A stretch of 64,000 nucleotides of DNA, taken from positions 23,973-87,972 of the forward strand of contig DAIUAM010000008.1 of assembly GCA_036847185.1 (NCBI GenBank). Direction: 5' to 3'. This DNA comes from UBA4738 sp002413305. Its GTDB lineage: Bacteria > Actinomycetota > UBA4738. Shown one piece after another: positions 46,055-55,647 of this stretch; within the stretch, counting starts at the first letter, position 1; the number at the start of each line of letters is the position of its first letter. The notes below the pieces were generated by a model. That model ran no database searches. It was not told where the DNA came from and saw only the letters and a list, made by a program, of their open reading frames with translations. Made by a program: the position numbers and the translations under genes.

Positions 46055-47508
46055 TGTTCGACGTTCACGTCCCCGCGCGGTCGCCGGCTCCGTTCGAAGC
46101 CCTGATCGGTCCCGAACGGTACGGGGAGTTCTCCCAGACCCTGGAGCACGCGGCTCGCCGGCTGGAGGGCCGGACGGTGTGGAACGTGAACTCCACGGCC
46201 AAGGGCGGTGGGGTCGCAGAGATGCTGGCTCCCCTGGACGCATACCCCCGGAGCGCCGGGATCGACGCACGGTGGACGGTGATCCAGGCACCCCCGGAGT
46301 TCTTCGAGATCACGAAGCGGCTCCATAACCTCCTTCACGGCGAGTCGGGCGACGGGGAGCCGCTCACCGATCTGGCCCGGGATGTGTACGTACGGTCGCT
46401 CGCGCCGAGCGGTGATGAGCTGGCGTCCAGGGTCCGGCCGCGTGACGTGGTGATCGTCCACGACCCTCAACCCGCCGGGCTGATCCCGATCCTGAAGGCT
46501 CGGACGGGAGCACGGGTGGTGTGGCGCTGCCACGTCGGCATCGATGAGCCCGACGACGTGGCCCGAGCGGCCTGGGACTTCCTGCGGCCCTTCGTCGCGC
46601 CGGCCGACCGGTACGTCTTCTCCCGCGCGGGGTACGCCTGGGAGGGGCTGGACCCCCGACGGGTCGACGTCATCCCTCCGTCGATCGACGCGCTCTCCCC
46701 GAAGAACGCGCCGATGGATCCCACGGTGGTGCGCGGCGTTCTGCGCGCCGCACGCCTGGTGGACGACGGGCCGGGTGCCGAGCCGTGGTTCGAACGCACG
46801 GACGGATCCCGGTCCATGGTCGAGCGGCCGGCAACGGTGGTCGAAGACGCACCCATCCCGGCGGGGGCGCCGGTCGTGTTGCAGGTCTCCCGGTGGGACC
46901 GGCTGAAGGACCCATCGGGGGTCATGGAAGGGTTCGCGAGGTTCGTCCCCATCGAGCTCGGGGCGCATCTCGTCCTGGCCGGTCCCCGTTCGGCCGAAGT
47001 GGCCGACGATCCCGAGTCGGATGAGGTCCTGCGCGCCGTCCGGGAAGCGCGGGATTCGCTGCCGTCCGAGACGCGCGGCCGCGTGCACCTCGCCTCGCTC
47101 CCTATGGAGGACGATGAGGAGAACGCCACGATCGTCAACGCCCTGCCGCGGCGGGCCGATGTGGTCGTCCAGAAGAGCCTGCGTGAGGGTTTCGGCCTCA
47201 CGGTGGCGGAGGCCATGTGGAAGGGGCGGCCGGTGGTTGCCTCCCGGGTGGGGGGCATCCAGGATCAGATCGTGGACGGCGAATCCGGGGTGTTGGTGGA
47301 TGATCCGAGGGATCTACGGTCGTTCGGCGAAGCGGTGGCCGGCCTGCTGCGGGACCCCGAGCGAGGTCGGCGGATGGGAGCGGCTGCCCACACTCGCATC
47401 CGGGAGGAGTTCCTTCCGCCGGGCCACCTCATGAACTGGGACCGAACCCTGCAGGCGGTCGATCACGAAGGAGAGACCGAAGGCCTGACCGCCGGCGAGC
47501 CTGCCTGA
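46054..47508 (+). CDS. treT: Trehalose synthase, TreT-type glycosyltransferase
   Basis: GT4-family trehalose glycosyltransferring synthase of 484 residues that joins a nucleotide-glucose and glucose to make trehalose. Key parts are the N-terminal VWNVNSTAKGGGVAEML, the GT-B linker VVLQVSRWDRLKDP, and the donor-site REGFGLTVAEAMWKGRPVV. This enzyme type is known from archaea, Rubrobacter and some actinobacteria. No OtsAB or TreYZ gene is nearby. It follows the MFS gene with a one-base overlap. Confidence 0.88.
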   Translation: MFDVHVPARSPAPFEALIGPERYGEFSQTLEHAARRLEGRTVWNVNSTAKGGGVAEMLAPLDAYPRSAGIDARWTVIQAPPEFFEITKRLHNLLHGESGDGEPLTDLARDVYVRSLAPSGDELASRVRPRDVVIVHDPQPAGLIPILKARTGARVVWRCHVGIDEPDDVARAAWDFLRPFVAPADRYVFSRAGYAWEGLDPRRVDVIPPSIDALSPKNAPMDPTVVRGVLRAARLVDDGPGAEPWFERTDGSRSMVERPATVVEDAPIPAGAPVVLQVSRWDRLKDPSGVMEGFARFVPIELGAHLVLAGPRSAEVADDPESDEVLRAVREARDSLPSETRGRVHLASLPMEDDEENATIVNALPRRADVVVQKSLREGFGLTVAEAMWKGRPVVASRVGGIQDQIVDGESGVLVDDPRDLRSFGEAVAGLLRDPERGRRMGAAAHTRIREEFLPPGHLMNWDRTLQAVDHEGETEGLTAGEPA

Positions 47509-47540
47509 GACCACCAGAGGACGGTGCGCGAACGAGGCAC

Positions 47541-47706
47541 GGAAAAGCGGAAGGGAGCGAACCCGAGGGCCCACTCCCTTCCTATCACTTCGCTCCACCG
47601 GACCTTGCGGCTCGGCCTCGCGTTGTGACGTGCGGAACATACGCGCCGGATCCGGCGCCTGTCCACCCGAAAGGGGCCCTTTCGGCCGGATTCGAGTGAC
47701 AAGAAC
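47541..47706. repeat. Structured ~165-bp repeat, copy 1
   Basis: First of two direct copies flanking the L-2-hydroxyglutarate oxidase gene. It contains a perfect 9-bp hairpin (GGAAGGGAG 47549-47557 with CTCCCTTCC 47574-47582), a conserved CCTTGCGG block, and a second hairpin CCGAAAGG-GGC-CCTTTCGG (47667-47685), and ends in GTGACAAGAAC. The gap 47509-47758 holds nothing else that I can see. Strand is undecided. Confidence 0.75.
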
Positions 47707-47758
47707 GAAAACGGCAGCCGATCACGGTCGCGGCTGCTCCTTGAAAGCCCGCACCGGG

Positions 47759-48943
47759 TCAGAGCCTGTCCGAGGCTAGGTCCGCGAGATACCGGCCGAA
47801 CGGCAGGCTGCAGGTCAGCCCGGGGCTCACCACGTTGAGGACGTGGATCGCATCGCCGGTCGCGCGCACCACGATGTCCTCGACCAGCGAGCCGTCGCGG
47901 GCGACGAGCTGCGCACGGTTGCCGGCGAACGAACGCACAAGATCGCCGGATCGCAGCTCCGGCACCAGGCGACGGGCCTCGTCCGCGATCGCCTTCAGCG
48001 AGAGCGACTTCGCCACCTCGCTCCTGATGAGCCGCCGGAACTCCGGCTTGATCATCATCCGCCAGAAGCCGGGCCAGGTGACCGCCCGGACGAGCCCTCC
48101 CCCCCGGAGGCTCCAGAACGAATAGGCCTCGCGCCCGAACGCCCACATGGCACCCGGCCCGACGATGACCCGTCCGTCGGTTCGCCTCGAAAGGTGCACC
48201 CCGAGGAAGGGGAAGTTCAGGTCGGGGGCGGCGTAGATGTGGCTCCTGACCAGATCTCGCCTGGCGGGGACGAGCTCGGCGTAGTAGCCGCGGAACGGGA
48301 TCACCCGGAGGTCGTGGGCGCGAGCGAGGCGATCGGCATATAGGCCGGCCGCGTTCACCACCACGCGGCCCCGAACGGCGTCCTTGTCGGTGTGCACGAC
48401 GACGCCGTTCTTCCCGGCGTCGATCCGCTCCACCCGTCGATCGAACAGGAAGCTGGCGCCTGCGCCCACCGCATCGCCGACCAGCGCATGGACGTATCCG
48501 CGGGCGTCGAAGCTCATGGCCTCCTTCGCCCACAGGGCCGCGGTTCCGGTCGCGTTCGGCTCGTGCTGCCGGATCTCGGCGGGGCCGAGCAGCTCGATGG
48601 CGACCCCGTTCCCCTCCGCCCGTCGGGCGAGCTCGGCCAGGACCGTCTCCTCCGGGTCGTCCCGCGCCACGACCAGGATCCCGCCCGGGTGCACGGCGAT
48701 GCCCCTCGCGGCGCAGTAGCTCCGCAGCTCGCGGTTGCCCTCGACGCAGAACCTGGCCTTCACCGTGTTCGGCTTGACGTTGTAGCCGGCATGGATGACG
48801 CCCGAGTTCCGGCCGCTCTGATGGAGCCCCGGGCCGGATTCCTTCTCGAGCACCACCACCCGCCGGCCGGCCTTCGCCAGGTGAGAGGCCGTGCTACACC
48901 CGACCGCGCCCGCCCCCACCACGATGACGTCGATGTCGTCCAC
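47759..48943 (-). CDS. lhgO: L-2-hydroxyglutarate oxidase / dehydrogenase
   Basis: FAD-dependent oxidase of 394 residues that returns L-2-hydroxyglutarate to 2-oxoglutarate. The dinucleotide motif is VIVVGAGAVGCSTASHLA. Next come LHQSGRNSGVIHAGYNVKPNT (a family hallmark with active-site His), VNAAGLYADRLA and IPFRGYYAEL. The start GTG at 48943 is placed at the fold boundary, with GGGGGAC upstream. The whole gene is framed by two direct repeats. Confidence 0.88.
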   Translation of the reverse strand: MDDIDVIVVGAGAVGCSTASHLAKAGRRVVVLEKESGPGLHQSGRNSGVIHAGYNVKPNTVKARFCVEGNRELRSYCAARGIAVHPGGILVVARDDPEETVLAELARRAEGNGVAIELLGPAEIRQHEPNATGTAALWAKEAMSFDARGYVHALVGDAVGAGASFLFDRRVERIDAGKNGVVVHTDKDAVRGRVVVNAAGLYADRLARAHDLRVIPFRGYYAELVPARRDLVRSHIYAAPDLNFPFLGVHLSRRTDGRVIVGPGAMWAFGREAYSFWSLRGGGLVRAVTWPGFWRMMIKPEFRRLIRSEVAKSLSLKAIADEARRLVPELRSGDLVRSFAGNRAQLVARDGSLVEDIVVRATGDAIHVLNVVSPGLTCSLPFGRYLADLASDRL

Positions 48944-49014
48944 CGGTCCCCCAGCGCCGGACGCGACTCGCCCGGCGGTCAGAGGATAGACACGCTGGCG
49001 ACCGGCATGTGGGG

Positions 49015-49179
49015 GGAAAGGCGGAAGGGAGTGAACCCGAGGGCCCACTCCCTTCCTGCCGCTCCGCTGGTCCGAACCTTGCGGCCCGATCCTGCGGTGC
49101 GACTCGCGGAAGATACGCGACGGGCCGAGGTCTTGTCCAGCGGCCAGGGCCCTTCCTGGCCAAAATGAGTGACAAGAAC
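49015..49179. repeat. Structured ~165-bp repeat, copy 2 (in a 375-bp gene-free stretch)
   Basis: Second copy, same orientation as copy 1. The 9-bp hairpin is identical (GGAAGGGAG 49023-49031; CTCCCTTCC 49048-49056). The second hairpin has changed to GGCCAGG (49142-49148) and CCTGGCC (49155-49161) and stays paired. TCTTGTC near 49131 can also pair with GACAAGA in the terminal block. The region 48944-49318 contains this element, a lead to lhgO on the minus strand and the ribosome site of the next gene on the plus strand, and no other gene. Confidence 0.75.
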
Positions 49180-49318
49180 CATGCGCCGGTCGCCATTCGG
49201 CCGGATGACCTGCGGGGTCGCGCGGACGGGACGGCGTTCGATTTCACCCTCCCGGTCGCCCGGGGATAGACTCCTGCCCTTCACCCAGCAGTCCGCGTCA
49301 ACGAAGGGGGCCACCCGC

Positions 49319-49822
49319 ATGCGGATATCGCTCACCGTCAACGGCACGGCGCACCAGGACGACGTCGAACCCCGGCAGCTCCTCGTGTACTACCTCCGGG
49401 AGACCCTCGGGCTCACCGGCACCAACGTCGGCTGCGACACCTCGACGTGCGGCGCCTGCACCGTGCTGGTCGACGGCCGGTCGGTGAAGTCGTGCACGAT
49501 GCTCGCCGTCCAGGCCGACGGCCGCGACGTGGCGACGATCGAAGGGATGGCGAAGAACGGCGAGCTCCACGCCTTGCAACAGGCCTTCCACGAGCATCAT
49601 GGCCTGCAGTGCGGCTACTGCACGCCCGGGATGATCATGGCCGCCGACAGCCTCATCCGGGAGCATCCCGAAGGCCTGGACGAACAGGGCGTCCGCATGG
49701 GGCTCGAAGGCAACCTGTGCCGGTGCACCGGCTACCAGAACATCGTCACCGCGGTGCTCGCGGCGGCGGAGGCGATGAACGGGAGAGCGCCCGCCGCCGC
49801 ACCCGCGGGGGGTGAGGCCTGA
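49319..49822 (+). CDS. Molybdenum hydroxylase small [2Fe-2S] subunit
   Basis: A 167-residue electron-transfer subunit of the CO dehydrogenase/xanthine oxidase family. It binds two [2Fe-2S] clusters, one ferredoxin-like (CDTSTCGACTVLVDG, SVKSC) and one C-terminal helical (LQCGYCTPGMIM; NLCRCTGYQN). AAGGGGG precedes the ATG. It starts a three-gene operon (small, large, medium) with abutting or 4-bp-overlapping junctions. Confidence 0.9.
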   Translation: MRISLTVNGTAHQDDVEPRQLLVYYLRETLGLTGTNVGCDTSTCGACTVLVDGRSVKSCTMLAVQADGRDVATIEGMAKNGELHALQQAFHEHHGLQCGYCTPGMIMAADSLIREHPEGLDEQGVRMGLEGNLCRCTGYQNIVTAVLAAAEAMNGRAPAAAPAGGEA

Positions 49823-52191
49823 TGGCCGTCGCCGCGAAGTACGTGGGCACGTCGGTTCCCCGCAAGGAAGACCCCGAGCTCCTCACCGGCCAGGCGAAGT
49901 ACACCGACGACTTCGTGGTCCCCGGGATGCTGCACATGATCGTGGTCCGAAGCCCCTTCGCCCACGCCCGCATCGGATCAGTCGACGTCTCCAAGGCCCT
50001 GGCGATGGACGGCGTGGTCGCCGCCTTCTCCGGCGAGGACCTGGCGGGCGACTGGGCCGGTCCGCTGCTGATGGCCTGGGCCGTCACCGACGACATCCAC
50101 AATCCGCCCCACTGGCCGCTCACCAAGGACAAGGCCCGCTACCAGGGTGACGGCGTCGCCGTGGTGGTCGCCGAGTCGCGGGCGGCTGCCACGGACGGCG
50201 CCGAAGCCGTCGACGTCGAGTACCAGGCTCTGGACGCGGTGGTCGACATGGACGCCGCGCTGGCCGACGGCGCGCCCCTGGTCCACGAGGACTTCGGCAC
50301 GAACGCCTCGTACACGTGGACGCTCACCAACGGCGAGGTCGACAAGGTCTTCGCCGAGGCGCCGGTGGTGGTGAAGGAGCGCTACGTCATCCAGCGGGCC
50401 ATCCCGAACGCCATCGAGCCCCGGGCGATCCTGGTCCAGCCGAACACCGCGATGGGCGACTTCACGATGTGGTCCGCGACCCAGATCCCGCACATCGTCA
50501 AGGTGGCCATGACCCTGGGCCTGGGCATCTCGGAGTCGAAGCTCCGGGTCATCGCCCCCCGCGTCGGGGGTGGGTTCGGCGCCAAGCTCCAGGTGTACGC
50601 CGAGGAGATGCTGGCGCTGGCGCTGGCCAAGCGGCTCGGCCGGCCGATCAAGTGGGTCGAGGAGCGGAGCGAGAACTACCTGGCCTCCCACCACGGCCGC
50701 GACCAGATCCAGGAGGTCGAGCTCGCCGCCGACGCCGACGGCAGGATCCACGGCTACCGCATGAAGATCCTGGCGAACATGGGCGGCTACCTCATGATCA
50801 TCACACCCGGCACGCCGCTCCTGGGTGCTTTCCTGTACTGCGGCTGCTACGGGGGCGAGGCGTACCACTTCGAATGCACCGGCGTGTTCACGAACACCAC
50901 GCCGACCGACGCCTACCGTGGAGCCGGGCGGCCGGAGGCGACGTACGCGATCGAGCGGGCCATCGACGCCCTCGGACGGCGGGTGGGCAAGGATGCCATC
51001 GCCATCCGGCGGCTGAACTTCATCCCCGCCTTCAACGAGCCCACGCCCATGCCCGGCGGACTGATGCTGGACAGCGGGGACTACGACGCGACGCTGGACC
51101 AGGCGCTCGAGCTGATCGGCTACGACGACCTGCGGGCCGAACAGCAGGCCCGGCGGGAGCGAGGGGACCCGAAGCAGCTCGGGATCGGGTTCAGCACCTA
51201 TCTGGAGATGTGCGGGCTGGCGCCCTCCCGCGTTTTGAGCGCGCTGAAGTACGCGGCAGGGGGGTGGGACGCGGCGACGATCCGCCTCTCGCCCACCGGC
51301 AAGGTCACGGTCGTGGTGGGGACCTCCCCCCATGGCCAGGGGCACGCGACCACCTTCTCCCAGATCGCCGCCGACGACCTCGGGATCTCCGTCGACGACA
51401 TCGAGGTGGTCCACGGGGACACCATGCTGGCCCCGCTCGGCATGGACACCTACGGCAGCCGCTCGCTGGCCATCGGAGGCGTGGCGGTCCACCGGGCGGC
51501 CGAGAAGCTGGTGGCGAAGGCGAAGAAGATCGCCGCACACGAGCTGGAGGTGGCCGAGGAGGACCTCGACTACGAAGGCGGGACGTTCAGCGTGAAGGGC
51601 GCGCCCGACAAGGCCAGAACGGTTGCAGCGCTTGCATTTTCGGCCTGGACCGCCCACAACCTGCCCGACGGGATGGAGCCGGGCTTCGAGGAGACCGCCG
51701 TCTACGACCCGGCCAACTTCGTGTTCCCCTACGGGGCGCACATCTGCGCGGTGGAGGTCGACACGGAGACGGGCGAGGTGAAGGTGGCGAAGTACGTGGC
51801 CGTCGACGACGTCGGCCTGGTCATCAATCCCCAGATCGTCGAGGGACAGGTGGTGGGCGGCGTCATCCAGGGGATCGCCGAGGCACTGCTCGAGGAGGCG
51901 GTGTACGACGAGAACGGCCAGCTGCTCAGTTCGTCCATGACGAACTACGAGATCCCGGCCGCTTCCGACGTCCCGTCGATCACGATCGGACGGGGGCCGG
52001 GCCTGCCTTCGAATTCGAACGAGCTCGGGGTGAAGGGGGTCGGTGAGACGGGGACCATCGCCTCGCCGCCCGCCGTGCTGAACGCGGTGATCGACGCGCT
52101 GTCGGTGTACGGCATCACGGACATCGGGCGGCCGGTCACCCCGGAGCGCGTGTGGCGAGCGATCCGCGACGCGAAGGGAGGTGCGCAGTGA
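49822..52191 (+). CDS. Molybdenum hydroxylase large subunit, form II
   Basis: A 789-residue molybdopterin-cytosine-dinucleotide subunit. The active-site loop reads AYRGAGR near residue 364, the form II (CoxL-like) signature, not the CO-oxidising AYRCSFR. The catalytic glutamate motif is GVGETGT near the end, and VGGGFGAK is conserved. The substrate may be an aromatic or aldehyde compound; form II enzymes are not proven CO dehydrogenases. The start abuts the small-subunit stop. Confidence 0.9.
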   Translation: MAVAAKYVGTSVPRKEDPELLTGQAKYTDDFVVPGMLHMIVVRSPFAHARIGSVDVSKALAMDGVVAAFSGEDLAGDWAGPLLMAWAVTDDIHNPPHWPLTKDKARYQGDGVAVVVAESRAAATDGAEAVDVEYQALDAVVDMDAALADGAPLVHEDFGTNASYTWTLTNGEVDKVFAEAPVVVKERYVIQRAIPNAIEPRAILVQPNTAMGDFTMWSATQIPHIVKVAMTLGLGISESKLRVIAPRVGGGFGAKLQVYAEEMLALALAKRLGRPIKWVEERSENYLASHHGRDQIQEVELAADADGRIHGYRMKILANMGGYLMIITPGTPLLGAFLYCGCYGGEAYHFECTGVFTNTTPTDAYRGAGRPEATYAIERAIDALGRRVGKDAIAIRRLNFIPAFNEPTPMPGGLMLDSGDYDATLDQALELIGYDDLRAEQQARRERGDPKQLGIGFSTYLEMCGLAPSRVLSALKYAAGGWDAATIRLSPTGKVTVVVGTSPHGQGHATTFSQIAADDLGISVDDIEVVHGDTMLAPLGMDTYGSRSLAIGGVAVHRAAEKLVAKAKKIAAHELEVAEEDLDYEGGTFSVKGAPDKARTVAALAFSAWTAHNLPDGMEPGFEETAVYDPANFVFPYGAHICAVEVDTETGEVKVAKYVAVDDVGLVINPQIVEGQVVGGVIQGIAEALLEEAVYDENGQLLSSSMTNYEIPAASDVPSITIGRGPGLPSNSNELGVKGVGETGTIASPPAVLNAVIDALSVYGITDIGRPVTPERVWRAIRDAKGGAQ

Positions 52192-53048
52192 TCCCCGCGG
52201 CGTTCGACTACGAACGGGCGGATTCGGTCGAGGCGGCCGTCCAGCTGCTGTCGCAGCACGGCGACGAGGCGAAGCTCCTGGCCGGTGGGCATTCGCTCCT
52301 GCCCCTGATGAAGCTCCGGCTGGCGCGGCCATCGGTCCTGGTGGATATCGACCGGATCGACGGCCTCTCCTCCGTTCGGGACACGGGCGACGCTCTGGAG
52401 ATCGGCGCCCTAGCCCGGATCGGCGACCTGGCCGAGGACGCCACGCTGAAGGAACACTGCGGGATCCTCGCCTATGCGTGCGGGCAGGTGGGCGACCCGC
52501 AGGTCCGGCACCGGGCCACGCTGGGGGGCAGCGTCAGCCACGGCGACCCTGCGTCCGACCCCCCGTCCGTCCTGCTGGCCCTGGACGCGACGTTCGTGGC
52601 CCGCGGCCCTGGCGGCGAACGCACCGTGGCGGCCTCGGACTTCTTCACCGGCCTGTTCGAGACCGCACTGGCGCCGGACGAGATGCTGACGGCGGTTCGG
52701 GTCCCGAAGCTCGGGGCCGGCAGCGGCTGGTCCTACCAGAAGTTCCACCGCCGGCAGATCGACTGGGCGTTGGTGGGCGTGGCCGCGGTCGTCCAGCGCG
52801 ACGACGGCCACATCGGGAGCGCCCGGATCGGCCTGACGAACATGGGCCTGACACCGCTCCGGGCGCCAGGGGTCGAACAGGCCTTGGCCGGGGCGGACGC
52901 ATCTGATGCGGCGGCGCTGGCCTCCGCCGCGGAACATGCTCCCGAGGGGACCAGCCCCCCATCGGACACGAACGGCAGCGCGGAGTACCGGCGCGAGCTC
53001 TCCAAGGTGCTGGTCCGGCGGGCCGTACAGGAGGCCCTGGCAAGCTAG
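52188..53048 (+). CDS. Molybdenum hydroxylase medium (FAD) subunit
   Basis: FAD-binding subunit of 286 residues, with FAD-contacting motifs AGGHSLLPLMKLR near 34-46 and ATLGGSVSHGDPASD in the 110s. It moves electrons from the iron-sulfur subunit to the acceptor. The GTG start overlaps the large-subunit stop (GTGA), and GGGAGG lies six bases upstream. Confidence 0.9.
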   Translation: MIPAAFDYERADSVEAAVQLLSQHGDEAKLLAGGHSLLPLMKLRLARPSVLVDIDRIDGLSSVRDTGDALEIGALARIGDLAEDATLKEHCGILAYACGQVGDPQVRHRATLGGSVSHGDPASDPPSVLLALDATFVARGPGGERTVAASDFFTGLFETALAPDEMLTAVRVPKLGAGSGWSYQKFHRRQIDWALVGVAAVVQRDDGHIGSARIGLTNMGLTPLRAPGVEQALAGADASDAAALASAAEHAPEGTSPPSDTNGSAEYRRELSKVLVRRAVQEALAS

Positions 53049-53108
53049 CCGCGGCCGCCGTTGGGCCGGCGAGGGTTTCGGGCTCGTTTCGCATGGCAAG
53101 CTTGCGCT

Positions 53109-54133
53109 GTGAACCGCTGGCTGAAGCGGATCTTCTTCGTCCTGGTGCTCGGGGCGCTGATCGCCTTCCTGTTGCCGCGGATCGGCGGCCTGCAGAAGGA
53201 CGCGGAGGTGCTCCGACATGCCCGGTGGTGGCTCGTGGTGCCCGCGCTCCTGCTAGAAGCCGCGTCGCTGTTCGCCTACGTCCTGCTGTACCGAAAGGTC
53301 CTGACGCTGATGGGGCACCGGGTCGGGGTCTTCGCCACCACCGAGGTGACGATGGCCGCCTTCCTGGTCAGCCACCTCGTCCCCGGCGGGTCGGCGGCGG
53401 GGACGGCGACCAACGTGGACACCATGCGGGACCAGGGCGTGCCTCGACGACCGCGGTGGCGGTGGCGTTCACCACGCTCCTCTCCGCCGTCGCGCTCCTG
53501 ATCACCTTCCTGGTGGGCCTGGCGTATTCGTTCACCAAGGGAAAGCTGCCCGTGGCCTATCTGACCACGGCCGCGGTCGTGATCCCGATCCTGGCGGGCG
53601 CGGCCGCCGCAGCGCTCCTGGCGACGCGCCGGCCGGCCCTGGCCGAACGGATCGGCCGGTTCATCGGCCGGGTCATCCACCGATTCCGGCGGAACCTGAA
53701 CCCGGAGGACTCCGCGCGCGACGCGATGGTGCTCTCCCTGCAGGCCCGGGGCGTCCTGAGCGGCTCCGGACTGGCCGAATGTTTGGCACTGGCCCTGGCG
53801 AACTGGGCGCTGGACCTGGTCGTCCTGTACCTGTTCTTCCTGGCCGTCGGCCACCACCAGCACCTCGGGGCGGTGATCGTCGCGTACTCGATCGCGAACC
53901 TGCTGGCCGTCCTGCCGATCACGCCCGGGGGCCTGGGGATCGTCGAGGCCACCCTGGTCGCGCTGTCGATCCCCTTCGGCGCGCCGCGCCAGATCGCGGT
54001 CATCGCGGTGATCGGCTACCGCCTGGTGAACTTCTGGCTTCCGCTTCCGTTCGGCGCTGCGGCGTACGCGCACCTCACCTCCTCGCGGCGCGGGCGGCGG
54101 CGCGCGGCGGTCCGTGGCGAAGGGATGTCGTAG
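53109..54133 (+). pseudogene. Flippase-like (YbhN/UPF0104) membrane protein with a frame break
   Basis: Two reading frames join into one typical lysylphosphatidylglycerol-synthase-TM-like protein of about 340 residues. The first runs from GTG 53109 through VKRIFF-like start residues to TNVDTMRDQGV. The second picks up as STTAVAVAFTTLLSAVALL near 53446 and continues to 54133 with ITPGGLGIVEATLVAL. One base is missing near 53445 in GTGCCTCGACG; the extra base would restore a continuous protein. This is either a sequencing error or a recent loss. Multiple transmembrane helices are visible. Confidence 0.7.
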
Positions 54134-54173
54134 GCTCCCCGTATCCTCCGGCGCATGGACCGGGAGGTGAACC
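54126..54173 (+). promoter_or_regulatory. Conserved leader/promoter of Uma2 gene 3
   Basis: Forty-eight bases matching the leader of Uma2 gene 1: TGTCGTAGGCTCCCCGTATC, then CTCCGGCG, and a Shine-Dalgarno GGGAGG. It overlaps the end of the flippase-like gene. Confidence 0.55.
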
Positions 54174-54719
54174 GTGGCGACGCAGCCCAAGACCTACACA
54201 TACCGAGACCTGGAGGGGTTCCCCGAGGACCACTTCCGGCGCGAGATCATCGACGGTGAGCTCATCGTGACCGCCGCGCCGGCCACCCGCCACCAGCGAG
54301 TGGTCACGAGGCTCGTTCATCGGCTGGCCTCGCACTGCGAGGTCCACGGCGGCGAGGTCTTCCCCGCGCCCACTGACGTCTACTTCTCGGATGTCAACGT
54401 GGTCGAGCCCGACGTGCTGTACGTGGGACCGCAGAGCCTGGAGAAGGTGGAGGAGCGATTCGTTCGTTCTGCGCCGGACCTCGTCGTCGAGGTCTCCTCA
54501 CCCAGCACCCGGAGGCTCGAACTGACCCGCAAGCGCGAGCTCTACGAACGGTTCGGCGTGCCGGAGTACTGGTTCGTCGACCTCGACGCCGATCGCGTCG
54601 AGGTCTACAGATTGGAAGGGGAACGATTCGGCCCGCCGGTGCTGTTCGGGATGGGGGACACCCTGGAGCCGCCGCCGATCGGCGGGTTCCGCCTCGCCGT
54701 CGAGGACCTGCTCGGATAG
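54174..54719 (+). CDS. Uma2 family (DUF820) nuclease-like protein, copy 3
   Basis: A 181-residue paralogue starting at GTG (MATQPKTYTYRDLEGFPEDH). The conserved strands APDLVVEVSSPSTRR and YWFVDLDADRVEVY are present. It lies between the flippase-like gene and coxD, within the molybdenum-hydroxylase locus. Confidence 0.88.
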   Translation: MATQPKTYTYRDLEGFPEDHFRREIIDGELIVTAAPATRHQRVVTRLVHRLASHCEVHGGEVFPAPTDVYFSDVNVVEPDVLYVGPQSLEKVEERFVRSAPDLVVEVSSPSTRRLELTRKRELYERFGVPEYWFVDLDADRVEVYRLEGERFGPPVLFGMGDTLEPPPIGGFRLAVEDLLG

Positions 54720-54762
54720 CGAACAGCTTCCCGACTCGGCCCCGCTACCATGTGAGCCATCT

Positions 54763-55647
54763 ATGGGCACGCCATTGTTCGAATCGGTCGACGCCCTGAC
54801 GGACGCTCTCCGGGGCGAGGCCTACCTCGCCGACCGTGCGCTGGCCACGTCGATCCACCTTTCGATATCGCTCGACAAGCCGCTGCTGCTGGAGGGCGAA
54901 GCGGGCGTCGGCAAGACCGAGGTGGCGAAGGCGCTGGCCGGCGCGCTGGACCGCGACCTGATCCGGCTCCAGTGCTACGAGGGCATCGACGCGGCTCAGG
55001 CGCTGTACGAGTGGAACTACGCGCGCCAGCTGATCGCCATCCGGGCGCTCCAGACCTCGGCGGATCCGGCGCACGCGGTCGACGACCTGTTCGGCCAGCA
55101 GTTCCTGGTCGAACGCCCTCTGCTCGCGGCGCTCCGTGCCGGCTCGCAGGCGGTCCTGCTGGTCGACGAGCTGGACCGGGCCGACGACGAGTTCGAAGCG
55201 TTCCTCCTGGAGGTGCTGTCGGAGTTCGCCGTCACTATCCCGGAGGTGGGTCGGATCGCCGCGGCCGAGCCGCCCGTCGTGATCATCACGTCGAACCGGA
55301 CCCGCGAGCTGCACGACGCGCTGAAGCGACGGTGCCTGTATCACTGGATCGATCACCCGGCACTGGAGCGCGAGGTCGAGATCATCGGCATCCGGGCGCC
55401 CGAGGTGTCCGCCTCGCTTCGCCGCCAGGTGGCCGAAGCGGTCGCCCGTCTCCGGTCGCTGGACCTGGCCAAGCGCCCCGGCGTGGCCGAGTCGATCGAC
55501 TGGGCACACGCGCTGGCCTTCCTCGGCGTCCAGGCCCTGGACGGCGAGGCGGTGGAGGCGACGCTGGGCGCCGTCCTGAAGGACCACGACGACCTCGAAC
55601 TGGCGCTGTCCCGGGTATCCGAGGTCGCCGGGGCCGCCGATGCCTGA
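54763..55647 (+). CDS. coxD: CoxD-like MoxR AAA+ ATPase
   Basis: AAA+ ATPase of 294 residues that helps mature the CO dehydrogenase active site. In Oligotropha, CoxD is needed to build the copper-sulfur-molybdenum centre. Walker A is GEAGVGKTEVAK, Walker B is LLVDELDRADDEFEAFLLE, and sensor motif SNRTRELHDALKRRC follows. It overlaps coxE by eight bases. Confidence 0.87.
   Translation: MGTPLFESVDALTDALRGEAYLADRALATSIHLSISLDKPLLLEGEAGVGKTEVAKALAGALDRDLIRLQCYEGIDAAQALYEWNYARQLIAIRALQTSADPAHAVDDLFGQQFLVERPLLAALRAGSQAVLLVDELDRADDEFEAFLLEVLSEFAVTIPEVGRIAAAEPPVVIITSNRTRELHDALKRRCLYHWIDHPALEREVEIIGIRAPEVSASLRRQVAEAVARLRSLDLAKRPGVAESIDWAHALAFLGVQALDGEAVEATLGAVLKDHDDLELALSRVSEVAGAADA

Noticed and set aside
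48979..49347. Minus-strand frame through repeat copy 2 with the phrase GREWALGF
   Set aside because: The same phrase comes from the hairpin in copy 1, but the frames are not kept between copies because length changes are not multiples of three.
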